Origin: Gammaproteobacteria bacterium
GTDB lineage: Bacteria; Pseudomonadota; Gammaproteobacteria; Steroidobacterales; Woeseiaceae
Length of the DNA: 64,000 bases
Direction of reading: 5' to 3'
Assembly: GCA_022600955.1 (NCBI GenBank)
Contig: JAHZJK010000006.1
Location: 123,643 to 187,642, forward strand
Shown piece after piece: positions 55,106 to 63,939 of the stretch (within the stretch, counting starts at the first letter, position 1; every line of letters starts with the position of its first letter). A program made the position numbers and the translations under genes. Under the pieces are notes generated by a model. That model was not told where the DNA came from and made no database searches. It was given only the letters and a program-made list of their open reading frames with translations.

Positions 55106-56054
55106 CAGGGCTAACGAATCCCGGTGGCTTGATTGCGAGAATGGAACAACTTACCTGTTTGAGTATTTCTTCAGACGTGTTGCCCATAAAGAATCCTGAA
55201 ATTCCGCTTCGTCCAAGTGTCCCCATTACTATCAGCTCGACATTATGTTCTTCCGCAAGACGCGGGATGATGGTTTGCGGGTGACCTTTCTCCATATGCA
55301 ACCTCGGTTTTAGATAATCCACTGCGTCGGAATTTTTGCGGCCGCCTATGTCATCTACCAACCCAGCCAACCACTTTGCTCGCAGCGATTTCTCTTCTTC
55401 CATCATCGCATCAACCTCTGACTCATCGATACCGGATCTGTGCGACCGAAGAAAGCTCTCATGTGCGAGTGACCATGCGTGAACAATATGAAGATCGCTG
55501 GAATCGGCCAATGCCAACGAAGTGGACATCTCCAGAATTTGGCGACTGAGGACGTCTGTACCGTGTTCGTCAGCGTCAATATCCACCGCCGCCAGCAGGC
55601 TCGTATACTTACTTGCGTCATTCGGCTGCATTATCCACACAGGACACGGACACTTCCGCAGCAGGTGCATGTCGGTACTCCCTATCCGACCGATGCTCTT
55701 ATGCGCCGCTCCAGCTGGCTTGATCACAAGATCAAACTGTTCTTGAAGCACAGCCCGAATGATTTCAAGAAACGGTCGGCCACTAACAACCCGTATCGAG
55801 CAATGAGCGCCGCCACCCTGCTCGCGAACCAAAGCGTTCAGTTGGCTGCGTTGCTCAGTCACGATTGAGTCCACGATGTCATTCGACGGAATTGCGTTAA
55901 TCGCCACCTGTAAGTCCTCGGGAATGGCTTCGATCACTTCCATGACCGTTAACGTGGCCCGGTTTGGACTCGACAAAGAAACTGCTCGCTTGATCGCCGA
56001 CGCGTTGTCGATACCGGGCTGAGCAACGAGAAGAATGTTTTTGAACCTATGCAC
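55092..56054 (-). CDS. Tandem universal stress protein (UspE-like)
   Basis: A 320-residue protein with two UspA domains. The second has the intact ATP-binding GTLGRSGISGFFMGNTSE; the first has PAGAAHKSIGRIGSTD, a weaker form. Cytoplasmic stress-related nucleotide-binding protein. GTG at 56054 is preceded by GGAG. The K+/H+ antiporter gene lies on the same strand upstream. Confidence 0.89.
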   Translation of the reverse strand: MHRFKNILLVAQPGIDNASAIKRAVSLSSPNRATLTVMEVIEAIPEDLQVAINAIPSNDIVDSIVTEQRSQLNALVREQGGGAHCSIRVVSGRPFLEIIRAVLQEQFDLVIKPAGAAHKSIGRIGSTDMHLLRKCPCPVWIMQPNDASKYTSLLAAVDIDADEHGTDVLSRQILEMSTSLALADSSDLHIVHAWSLAHESFLRSHRSGIDESEVDAMMEEEKSLRAKWLAGLVDDIGGRKNSDAVDYLKPRLHMEKGHPQTIIPRLAEEHNVELIVMGTLGRSGISGFFMGNTSEEILKQVSCSILAIKPPGFVSPVNAR

Positions 56055-56130
56055 TATTGATCTCCAGCGAATTTTGCATCCATGACCGGAAACTTCGATT
56101 CTTTCCTGACGTTCTGCCTAGAACGAGCGT

Positions 56131-57750
56131 TCAAGCATGCGTGATCACCTTCGAATCGGGCATGCTTGAAATAACATGCGACGCAAATCCGACGCCTGCT
56201 TCTGAGTAGATGTTGAATACCGTCTGTACACCGGCGTTTCTAAGCAATACCTCCTCATCCGGAAACCTGGCGATCGCCGCAACAACACCATCAAAATCGC
56301 TGTCTCTAAGTTGTCGAATGATGGCTAGACTCGTGTCGACCTTGGGCAGCGTCAGCAATACCAATTCCAACGAATGAGCCTCGTGGACACGATCCCAGAA
56401 ATCCGCATCGCTAGGGTCACCTTGAATTACGGCTCGACCCGCTGCTTGCTGATTGGCCACCGTCGTCGTATCGATGTCGATGCCAACGACATCGTTCCCG
56501 ACCTTCTGTCTCATATGATCGAATGCGCCGGTTCCGACGCCTCCTATACCAATGATTGCGACTCTCGCGCCGCCAATATCCAGCAAACGATCATCTGCCA
56601 ATCGATCTGAGCGCTGTATTCGCTGCCACAGCGGTTGATAGCGCGTGTACAGCCTCTGCCCTCGCGGGTTCAACCACGCGGCGATCACGAACGAAATGGA
56701 CATACCGATGGATAGAATGACCATCCAGTCGCCGGAGAGCCACCCGTTGGCGACACTAATTGACGCAACAATCAGACCGAACTCACTGTAGTTGGTCAGG
56801 CTTAGCGAGGACAGGAGCGCAGTTCTCGCACGCAGCCTAAAGCCAGTCAGAAGCACGTAGAAAAGTGCCGACTTGGCAAAAATCAGAGGCGTAATTAGTA
56901 CGCCGACAATCAGAGTTTGAGGTGTCAATTGGCCCGAGAATCCGATTGACAAGAAGAACCCGAGCAGAAACAGGTCCTTGAAGTTGAGCATTACCTTGCC
57001 GAGTTCCTCACCCTTGTAGTGATTGGCAATAAGCACGCCTACAAATAGCGCACCCAAATCACCTTTGACTCCGACAATTTCGAACAGCTCAGCACCGCCA
57101 AGCGCCAGCACGAATCCGTAGAGGACCAATAGTTCGCCGTGTCCCACGCCTACGAGAATTCGATGCAGGAGGGGACGAAGCAAAATGAGTAACAATAGTA
57201 GGAGCGCCCACCAGGAAGGCCATTGATTCGCCGATACAGCAACGAACGCCACAGCAGCGATATCCTGCATGATCAGGATGCCTATCGCGATTCGCCCATG
57301 CAGGGACCTCAGCTCGCCCCTGTCTTCCAGTGTTTTTACGACAAAGACAGTGCTTGAGAAGCTCAACGCAAACGCTATCAGCAATGCCTGTTTCAGATCG
57401 AGCGCGGAGAAAACCGTTGCACCGAGCACTGCCAATCCGTAAATCGCCAACGAAAAAGCCAGCACAACCAGGGACGTGTGAATACCGGTCACGGCCCAAA
57501 CCTGAGGCCGGGCCAGCGTACCCAGGTTGAGTTTCAAGCCGACCGTGAATAACAACAGGGTGATCCCAAGGTCCGACAGCTTTTCCAGCATGTCGCCGCT
57601 GGCGAATCCCAACAAATTGAGGACGAAGCCAGCGGTTAGATAGCCAACCAGAGGTGGCAGCCCAATGCCACGGGACAGGAACCCCATCGCGAATGCTATG
57701 GATACCCATACGACATCACCAAGAGCAATTGCGACCAATTCAAAATTCAT
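56131..57750 (-). CDS. CPA2 cation:proton antiporter with TrkA-N domain (KefB/KefC-like)
   Basis: About 539 residues. Twelve or so hydrophobic helices (residues ~1-395) of the Na/H exchanger fold are followed by a regulatory nucleotide-binding TrkA-N domain (VAIIGIGGVGTGAFDHM and VVGIDIDTT). It exports K+ or Na+ in exchange for H+ at the inner membrane. ATG at 57750 starts at the first helix; the upstream frame to 57834 is not conserved. Confidence 0.87.
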   Translation of the reverse strand: MNFELVAIALGDVVWVSIAFAMGFLSRGIGLPPLVGYLTAGFVLNLLGFASGDMLEKLSDLGITLLLFTVGLKLNLGTLARPQVWAVTGIHTSLVVLAFSLAIYGLAVLGATVFSALDLKQALLIAFALSFSSTVFVVKTLEDRGELRSLHGRIAIGILIMQDIAAVAFVAVSANQWPSWWALLLLLLILLRPLLHRILVGVGHGELLVLYGFVLALGGAELFEIVGVKGDLGALFVGVLIANHYKGEELGKVMLNFKDLFLLGFFLSIGFSGQLTPQTLIVGVLITPLIFAKSALFYVLLTGFRLRARTALLSSLSLTNYSEFGLIVASISVANGWLSGDWMVILSIGMSISFVIAAWLNPRGQRLYTRYQPLWQRIQRSDRLADDRLLDIGGARVAIIGIGGVGTGAFDHMRQKVGNDVVGIDIDTTTVANQQAAGRAVIQGDPSDADFWDRVHEAHSLELVLLTLPKVDTSLAIIRQLRDSDFDGVVAAIARFPDEEVLLRNAGVQTVFNIYSEAGVGFASHVISSMPDSKVITHA

Positions 57751-57933
57751 CGGAATACCACGGGTAACAGGTAAAGACGTAAACACTCGGCAGATATGCA
57801 ATCCGGGTCGTTTTGACGTCCGAACGGATGGCAATCAGTTTATCCGAACAAAGCTAGTAAATTCGACTACTCTGCGAATCAGTAGCCGAACAATGCAATA
57901 CGACCTCTGCGATTCCATTGTTCATCGACAGGA

Positions 57934-59136
57934 TTACACGACCGGCGGCAAGATACTGCTGCGGTTGCTGCGCTCTGTCAGCTTGTTACGAATGACACGC
58001 TTGATAGGCGGAACGTTGTTTGCAACCCGAAGCGCTATCGAGCGAGCGAACCGCGCAGGGAGCCGGTCGTCCGTAAAGAATTTCACGATTTCATTGGTGC
58101 CATGGTAGATCGGCCGCGTATTGCGCAAGTGTTTTCTCTCGTATCGGTGCAATACACCGGGGTCGCCTATGTCCTTGTCGTCCTTCAGTGCCGACCGTAT
58201 TTCGCGAGCCAGCAGATCGGCGCCTGACAGGCCGAGATTGTATCCATGTGCAGTTACAGGATGCATGCCGACCGCAGCATCGCCAACCAGGGCGCAACGA
58301 GTCGTACAGAAGCGTTTCGCATGTACACCGACCAGAGGATAAGCAAAGCGCGCTGTCGTGAGTTGCATCTTGCCGTAGCGGCTGCCGAACCGGTCTTGAA
58401 TATCGCTGCAGAACTGCTCGTCACTGACAGTCATTAGCTCGCCGCGCTGACCCATTGGAGCAGTCACGACGATCGACGACTCATTGCTTGTTAGCGGCAA
58501 TATCGCAAGCGTACGACCATAATGAAAACACTCATAGGCAATACTGTCGTGCGGCTCATCGTGCCGCATACGGCACACGATGCAGACGCGACCGAAATCA
58601 TGCATTTCGGCGGCAATACCGACCGCTCGACGAGTTTCAGAAAAGCGGCTGTCCGCCGCGATCAGCAAGTGACACGAGAATTCCCTTCCGTCTGACAGCC
58701 TGACGGAGGCGGAGCCCGCACTGGTGGAAACTGACTCAACGGTCGTATCAGCAATTAACTCGACGTCCATCTGGTCTTGGACCTCGGCGAACAATGCCCG
58801 GCGAATTGCATGATTGGAAACTAGATAGCCCAGCGCCTCCGCACGATCGCCTGATCGGTCAAAATCCAGCGTATACGGTGAGTTTCCATCGAGCACACGG
58901 GCCTCGAGAATTGGCGACTTTTGGTCCGGTTCGAGTCGATCCCAGACTCCGAAGTCCTGGAGGATTTTTACAGAAAGGTGAGTCAGCGCAATATCGCGAC
59001 CATCAAATTCCGGTTTCGCCAGAGATTCGAGGGATTGCTTTTCGACCACAGCCACACGTAAGCCAACACCGGCGACCGATTTCGCGAAACTCAGCCCAGC
59101 CGGGCCCGCACCGACAACCACAATATCGTAATCCAC
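57934..59136 (-). CDS. FAD-dependent monooxygenase, UbiH/VisC-like
   Basis: A 400-residue PHBH-fold enzyme. VVVGAGPAGLSFAKSVAG binds ADP, ALVGDAAVGMHPVTAHGYNL binds the ribityl/FAD and is the ubiquinone hydroxylase-type GD motif. It may hydroxylate ubiquinone precursors or an unrelated aromatic. GTG at 59136 is preceded by GGGAG. It stands alone between the antiporter and the GH30 region. Confidence 0.85.
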   Translation of the reverse strand: MDYDIVVVGAGPAGLSFAKSVAGVGLRVAVVEKQSLESLAKPEFDGRDIALTHLSVKILQDFGVWDRLEPDQKSPILEARVLDGNSPYTLDFDRSGDRAEALGYLVSNHAIRRALFAEVQDQMDVELIADTTVESVSTSAGSASVRLSDGREFSCHLLIAADSRFSETRRAVGIAAEMHDFGRVCIVCRMRHDEPHDSIAYECFHYGRTLAILPLTSNESSIVVTAPMGQRGELMTVSDEQFCSDIQDRFGSRYGKMQLTTARFAYPLVGVHAKRFCTTRCALVGDAAVGMHPVTAHGYNLGLSGADLLAREIRSALKDDKDIGDPGVLHRYERKHLRNTRPIYHGTNEIVKFFTDDRLPARFARSIALRVANNVPPIKRVIRNKLTERSNRSSILPPVV

Positions 59137-59309
59137 CAGAATCTCCCAAGAGCTCGAAGCACAGAATATTAGCGAATCGGCGGAGCGGCGCAGCCCTCGG
59201 TATATACCTAATTACGGGTTTGTTCCCGAGAAACCTCGAGTTAGCCCAACGAGGAACCGGGCTCTGCACAGTAACCTTGTCGTATTGATCCCATACCCAA
59301 CCGACTATC

Positions 59310-59462
59310 TTAGTGGAACAGCTGAAATTGTGCCGACCCTACCACCACGTCGCGTACAGACCGACTAGCATTGGGAACTATGATCAGCGTCAGTGCCGCG
59401 ATCAATGATGCGCCGATCGCGTAAATGGCGACAACAGACAGGTCCAGTGTTCCCAGATGCAT
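59310..59462 (-). CDS. 50-residue membrane protein, probable truncated SSS symporter N-terminus
   Basis: ATG at 59462 has a good AGGG site six bases upstream and encodes 50 residues beginning MHLGTLDLSVVAIYAIG, with one hydrophobic helix (IGASLIAALTLIIV). That start resembles the first helix of sodium:solute symporters, which commonly follow glycoside hydrolases, but the frame ends at TAA and the rest of the transporter is absent. It lies 49 bases after the GH30 gene on the same strand. Either a decayed transporter gene or a short membrane peptide. Confidence 0.5.
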   Translation of the reverse strand: MHLGTLDLSVVAIYAIGASLIAALTLIIVPNASRSVRDVVVGSAQFQLFH

Positions 59463-59510
59463 AGGTTTCCCTCTATTATTATCTTCTAATCAGGGTAAAT
59501 CACTCGCCGG

Positions 59511-61214
59511 TCAGTCGTTTAGAGCTACCTGCACCGTCTGAATGGCATTGGCCGCAATATCCACCTTCGCGTACTGCGCACCAATCTGCAACGAGTACTG
59601 GATTGGCTCCTTGGTGGTGTTGAGCAATTGCACACTCAATAAACCATCGTCATTTATCGTCGCGCTCGCGTGCAGTGCGTCATCATCAAGGCCAAGCAGT
59701 ACTTTCTCAGCCTGAACCGCTTTGTCACCCGGGCGAATCGTCCGGCTCAACTGTGCGAGCACATAGTAGATCGGCGTGTAGTAAACCTGGCCGGTATCGG
59801 TGTCGATCATGATTGGCGCACCGCAGAAATTACCGACGTGATTGGGCCCTCCATCTTTGTCCAGCACAACATTCCAGTCGATCCAGCCTTCCATCCAGTG
59901 GTTCAGACTGACGATTATGTTCCTGGCATAGCGATGCGTAGGTGCATAGATCGGATGGTCCTCGCTGTCGGGCGCCCATTCAGCGGTGTAGGCCCAGTCT
60001 GTGGCATTTTCATTCCACCAGAACGTATCGTTGTCGAACCAGTCTGCTTCCTTGAAGCGTTCCGGATCGCCGATGCCGCCAGGCGCATCCTTACCCAGAT
60101 CATCAATCGTGCCCTCGGTATGGATGATCGAGAATTCAGGGAATTTCTCATGCACGCGATCGAGAACATCTTCAAAAACTTTGTAGGTACTCGCATACCA
60201 GTGCACTGCGGCACCGTAGACATAGGTTGCCGTTTCAGGATCAGCAAAGATCTCGTCTGCCCAGTGTTCAAGATCGTTGCGATTCTGATCGTAGATCAGC
60301 AGATTGACGTCCGCAAACTCGCCAGCCTTTAGCGCGGGCCCGAGGTTATTTTTGATGAACTCATTTTGGGATTCCGGTGTGAAATGCATGCTCTCCCAGT
60401 TGCCGCTGTTGCCGTGCGGTTCGTTCACAGGTGTCAGACCCCAGATATCGACACCTTCGGCTCGATACGTATCGAGATACCGGACGATATAGTCTGCATA
60501 TGTCTGTACGTACTCCGGTTTGAGATTGCCGCCCGTACCCTGATAATTATTCTCGGGCACTCCGGACACGTAGTACTCCCCAATGTCCTTCATCCAGGGC
60601 GGCGCGGTCCACGCCGACGCTACGATGCGCAAGTCGCTTTCGTCTTGCCGACTCTTGATTGACATCGCCTGCTTGATCATCGGCAATAGATCGAATTGCT
60701 CATCGCGAATGCCAGCATACTCAGACACGGCAAAGCCATCTTTGTCCGGCGCAATATCAAAGTGTTCCAGCGAGGCGTCATCTGCGACTTCCGCGTAGCT
60801 GTACTTGCCTTCGACCGAAAAATCTGTTGATCCAATAGGCGTTCGCGTCAGTGAGAAATTGGCACCACGCTCACTGAAGATCTTGTCCATGACCTCTGCC
60901 CGTGCTTCGGGCTCCAGGTGTGCCAGTACGAAAGCTGACGATTCAGTAAACGATGATCCGATCCCGACGATGGTTTGCTTCGTTTCCTCCGGATGCACGA
61001 CGATCGCAGTGCCGCGAGCATATCCATCCAAAAAAGTAACGTTGCTTTTCGTAGCGAGTTTGTCGCCGCTTTCGCTGGTTACAATCACCTCGGTTGAGGC
61101 GCTCAGTCCGTAGTGTGGGCCATCGCCCAAATCGTCACTGGTATTGCTTCGCGAGCAGGAGAGAACAGAGGCTGCAATACAAAGGGAAAAAAACATTATC
61201 GATATCTGTTTCAT
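59511..61214 (-). CDS. GH30-family glycoside hydrolase, lipoprotein
   Basis: About 567 residues. Lipoprotein signal (AASVLSC), then a GH30 (beta-glucosidase/glucosylceramidase/xylanase) barrel: GIGSSFTESSAFVL near the start, acid/base Glu in GLTPVNEPHG, nucleophile Glu in IIHTEGTID, and C-terminal beta-sandwich. ATG at 61214. A 14-bp perfect palindrome at 61258-61271 lies 44 bases upstream and suggests LacI-type control. Substrate probably a beta-glucan or related oligosaccharide. Confidence 0.89.
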   Translation of the reverse strand: MKQISIMFFSLCIAASVLSCSRSNTSDDLGDGPHYGLSASTEVIVTSESGDKLATKSNVTFLDGYARGTAIVVHPEETKQTIVGIGSSFTESSAFVLAHLEPEARAEVMDKIFSERGANFSLTRTPIGSTDFSVEGKYSYAEVADDASLEHFDIAPDKDGFAVSEYAGIRDEQFDLLPMIKQAMSIKSRQDESDLRIVASAWTAPPWMKDIGEYYVSGVPENNYQGTGGNLKPEYVQTYADYIVRYLDTYRAEGVDIWGLTPVNEPHGNSGNWESMHFTPESQNEFIKNNLGPALKAGEFADVNLLIYDQNRNDLEHWADEIFADPETATYVYGAAVHWYASTYKVFEDVLDRVHEKFPEFSIIHTEGTIDDLGKDAPGGIGDPERFKEADWFDNDTFWWNENATDWAYTAEWAPDSEDHPIYAPTHRYARNIIVSLNHWMEGWIDWNVVLDKDGGPNHVGNFCGAPIMIDTDTGQVYYTPIYYVLAQLSRTIRPGDKAVQAEKVLLGLDDDALHASATINDDGLLSVQLLNTTKEPIQYSLQIGAQYAKVDIAANAIQTVQVALND

Positions 61215-61526
61215 TTGTTGTGTCTCTGGCTGTTCGTTGTAACCCGGGCGCAAATACTGACAGCGCTGTCATTGCTGTCTGTCGATTATGGCCTTCTTGG
61301 CAAATAAATGAAAGTTGAACCGTAGCTATGGCTTTCGCCCGACACAACCCAGGTAAAGAACGTGCCTGTTCGGTTGATGGCGCGCCCGGCGGCGGTCTTG
61401 ATCACTTGCTTGCAAACCACGTGATCGCACTAACATCCGTGGTGCATTCGATTCAGATTTGCCATCGCCAACAGGTCAGTCTGCTAAAGTATCTCGTCTA
61501 CCGTTGTAGAAGAAGGGATTGGGCGA
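61215..61526. other. 312-base divergent intergenic region
   Basis: Between GH30 and the acylase gene. Apart from the palindrome at 61258 I see no gene or further repeat. Confidence 0.6.
61258..61271. promoter_or_regulatory. LacI-type operator-like palindrome
   Basis: TGACAGCGCTGTCA, a perfect 14-bp palindrome with the central CG typical of LacI-family sugar operators, 44 bases upstream of the GH30 ATG. No LacI gene lies in the window. Confidence 0.6.
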
Positions 61527-63740
61527 GTGTACACAGGCAAAGTAGTCGTTTTCTGGTTGGCCCTGGCATGGTCATTGGCAGGTTGTTCAGCAGGAGCACC
61601 CGATACTGAGGCTCGAAATAGCGAAGTGTCATCTTTGCAAGCCAGCCGGGTAACGATTTACCGGGATCGTTTCGGTGTGCCGCATGTGCATGGCAAGACT
61701 GACGGAGATGCTGCATTCGGTATGGCGTACGCCCAGGCGGAAGATAATTTCGCTCAGCTTGAGTTGAATATCATATTGTCCATCGGCAGATCCGCAGAGG
61801 TTTACGGAGAGAGTGCAATCCTGTCTGATTGGGTTGTCGGCGCCTTTGAGTCTGTCGAGCTATCCAAGCGAGATTACGATCAGGCCTCGCCGGCCACCAA
61901 AGCACTGCTTGACGGCTACGCCGCGGGCCTGAATTACTACCTGGATATGCACCCCGATATCGACACACGTCTGATCGATAGATTTGAACCGTGGCACACC
62001 CTGGCACTCATTCGGCGTATGTACTACCTGGGCGGATTTCTCGGCAGGCTGGAATTCACCATGGATGAACGCCGTGCCGCGTTTGAAGTGATCAACGGCA
62101 GCTCTCTGCCTGTCGAGCAAGTCGCGATTCCCGACTACGATCCCAAAGATCGCTCCCAGTTCGGCTCAAATTCGTGGGCGGCGAGCGGACCAAAGATCGC
62201 CGATGATGGCGCCTATTTGTTTACCAATCCGCATCTGCCGGCATTTTCGATGGGACAGGTCTACGAAGCACATTTGATCTCGGACGACGGCTGGAATTTC
62301 TCCGGCTACAGTCGTTTCGGATTCCCTCTTCCTTACGTCGGTACCGGTATCAATCTTGGTTGGGCCAGCACCGACAACTACGGCGACCAGGAAGATGCGT
62401 GGATTGAGCATTTTGATGACGCGGAGGCACCGCTTTCATATCGGTACGGTGGTGACTGGCGCGAGGCTATTGAGTGGACAGGGAAGATTGCTGTACAAGG
62501 CGGCCCGACGCTCAGCGTTCGATATCGAAAAACTCACCACGGGCCTGTTGTAGCAATGCGCGATGGAAAGTTCCTGTCGGCAAAGCTGGCGACATTCGAC
62601 GAGCCGGGATGGCTCGATCAATGGTACGCCATGACGCGAGCGCAGAACCTTCATGAGTTTCTTGCGGCCGTTGCTCCACTGAAAATGCAGTTCGGCAACT
62701 ACATGTACGCGGACAGAGACGGAAATATTCTCTTTGTCTACAACGGTGCGTTTCCGAAAAAAAGCGACTCATTTGATTGGAATAAACCGGTTGATGGCAG
62801 TGATCCCGCTACCGAATGGCAGGGATATCACTCAATGGACGAAATCCCGCAGGTTTTGAATCCCGTCAGTCACTACATGCAAAACACCAACACCACACCT
62901 TTTATGACCAGCATGAGCGAGAGTGATCCTACTGAGGATCAGTTTCCAGGTTACATGGTGCGCGAGGACGACAATGCTCGCAGCCGCAATGCACGCAGAA
63001 TTCTGGCGGGGCATGAACGTTTCGATTTCGAAATATGGGAAAGAGAGAGCTTTGACACCACAATGAGTGAATGGCCTGTTAGCCAACCATTGATAATCGA
63101 TGCGTTTGAAGAGACCAAAGGCAACGATGAGCAGCGCACCGCTCGACTCGATGAAGTGATTGAAGCGTTTGCGAATTGGAATGGGGTCGCATCAATCGAA
63201 TCCACTGAGGTTGCCGCATATGTCGAATGGTTCGAAACCTTGCATCAGGACAAACCCAGTGGATATGTGGCATCGCCCGAAGAGATCATTGAGACGCTCG
63301 ATACTGCGGTATCGCGGCTAGGCGCTGACTGGGGCGATTGGCGAGTCACCTGGGGTGAGATCAATCGGGCTCAGCGGCCGGTCATTGATGAATTCGGTCA
63401 GCCCGTGTTCACTGACGATGCACCGAGCATCGCCACAGGTGGCGTTCCAGGATGGTCAGGTGGCAGCCAGATTGACTTCAATGCACGCACGGAAGGGCTC
63501 AAACGTCGCTACAAACGCGGCGGAAACTCGTATACGTCAATATCGCTGTTCCCGCGCGACCGCGACGAAAAAGTCGTCTTGAAGTCTGTCCACGTTTTTG
63601 GCGCGAATGCGGACCCGGAGTCACCGCACAACATGGATCAGGCACAACTGCTTGCCGACAAACAATACAAGGACGCCTGGTTATATCTGGACGATGTACA
63701 GAATGAAGCTGTGAGGTCTTATCATCCCGGAATGGAATGA
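61527..63740 (+). CDS. Penicillin-acylase-family Ntn hydrolase (AHL acylase-like), lipoprotein
   Basis: A 737-residue Ntn hydrolase precursor. Signal with LAWSLAGC lipobox, alpha-chain segment with FGMAYAQAEDNFAQLE, and the autocatalytic site GSNSW with Ser214 becoming the beta-chain nucleophile. QNTNTTPFMT is the family Asn motif. Enzymes of this family deacylate penicillins, acyl-homoserine lactones or N-acyl amino acids. The start is GTG 61527. Divergent from GH30; a hairpin terminator follows at 63759. Confidence 0.88.
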   Translation: MYTGKVVVFWLALAWSLAGCSAGAPDTEARNSEVSSLQASRVTIYRDRFGVPHVHGKTDGDAAFGMAYAQAEDNFAQLELNIILSIGRSAEVYGESAILSDWVVGAFESVELSKRDYDQASPATKALLDGYAAGLNYYLDMHPDIDTRLIDRFEPWHTLALIRRMYYLGGFLGRLEFTMDERRAAFEVINGSSLPVEQVAIPDYDPKDRSQFGSNSWAASGPKIADDGAYLFTNPHLPAFSMGQVYEAHLISDDGWNFSGYSRFGFPLPYVGTGINLGWASTDNYGDQEDAWIEHFDDAEAPLSYRYGGDWREAIEWTGKIAVQGGPTLSVRYRKTHHGPVVAMRDGKFLSAKLATFDEPGWLDQWYAMTRAQNLHEFLAAVAPLKMQFGNYMYADRDGNILFVYNGAFPKKSDSFDWNKPVDGSDPATEWQGYHSMDEIPQVLNPVSHYMQNTNTTPFMTSMSESDPTEDQFPGYMVREDDNARSRNARRILAGHERFDFEIWERESFDTTMSEWPVSQPLIIDAFEETKGNDEQRTARLDEVIEAFANWNGVASIESTEVAAYVEWFETLHQDKPSGYVASPEEIIETLDTAVSRLGADWGDWRVTWGEINRAQRPVIDEFGQPVFTDDAPSIATGGVPGWSGGSQIDFNARTEGLKRRYKRGGNSYTSISLFPRDRDEKVVLKSVHVFGANADPESPHNMDQAQLLADKQYKDAWLYLDDVQNEAVRSYHPGME

Positions 63741-63758
63741 TCGAATCTGAAAAAACAA

Positions 63759-63783
63759 AAATGGCCCTGTAAAGGGGCCATTT
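63759..63783. terminator. Terminator hairpin after the acylase gene
   Basis: AAATGGCCC loop GGGCCATTT, 9-bp stem. T-rich sequence lies on both sides, stronger on the minus strand, so it may work in both directions. Confidence 0.75.
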
Positions 63784-63787
63784 GGTT

Positions 63788-63807
63788 TTTGGCGCGCCCG
63801 GAAGGAT
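63788..63807 (-). repeat. Second copy of the tRNA-Arg 3' end (degenerate)
   Basis: The 20-base TTTGGCGCGCCCGGAAGGAT is identical to 63938-63957, the tRNA-Arg acceptor/T-arm end with its CCA. Beyond it the T loop is broken (GGAGGCCCATCC in place of a normal loop), so this is a tRNA remnant or a repeat of the 3' end. Confidence 0.7.
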
Positions 63808-63854
63808 GGGCCTCCTTGCAGTCGGCCTGTCGTCGCACTTCGTGCTCCTCGGTA

Positions 63855-63885
63855 CGAACGCAGCCCTCTGGGCTGCAGAGGTTCG
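63855..63885. repeat. Inverted repeat between the two tRNA 3' ends
   Basis: GCAGCCC TCT GGGCTGC forms a 7-bp stem with a 3-base loop, flanked by CGAAC and GTTCG that extend the pairing. Function unknown. Confidence 0.5.
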
Positions 63886-63908
63886 AAGACTTTCGAAGAG
63901 GCGAACAA

Positions 63909-63933
63909 AAAGGCACCCTCAAGGGGTGCCTTT
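63909..63933 (-). terminator. Terminator hairpin after tRNA-Arg
   Basis: AAAGGCACCC TCAAG GGGTGCCTTT, 10-bp stem followed by TTTTGTT on the minus strand, just downstream of the tRNA. Confidence 0.78.
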
Positions 63934-63939
63934 CTTGTT

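Noticed and set aside
63681..63922. Two short minus-strand open frames near the window end
   Set aside because: They cover the terminators and tRNA remnant and look non-coding.
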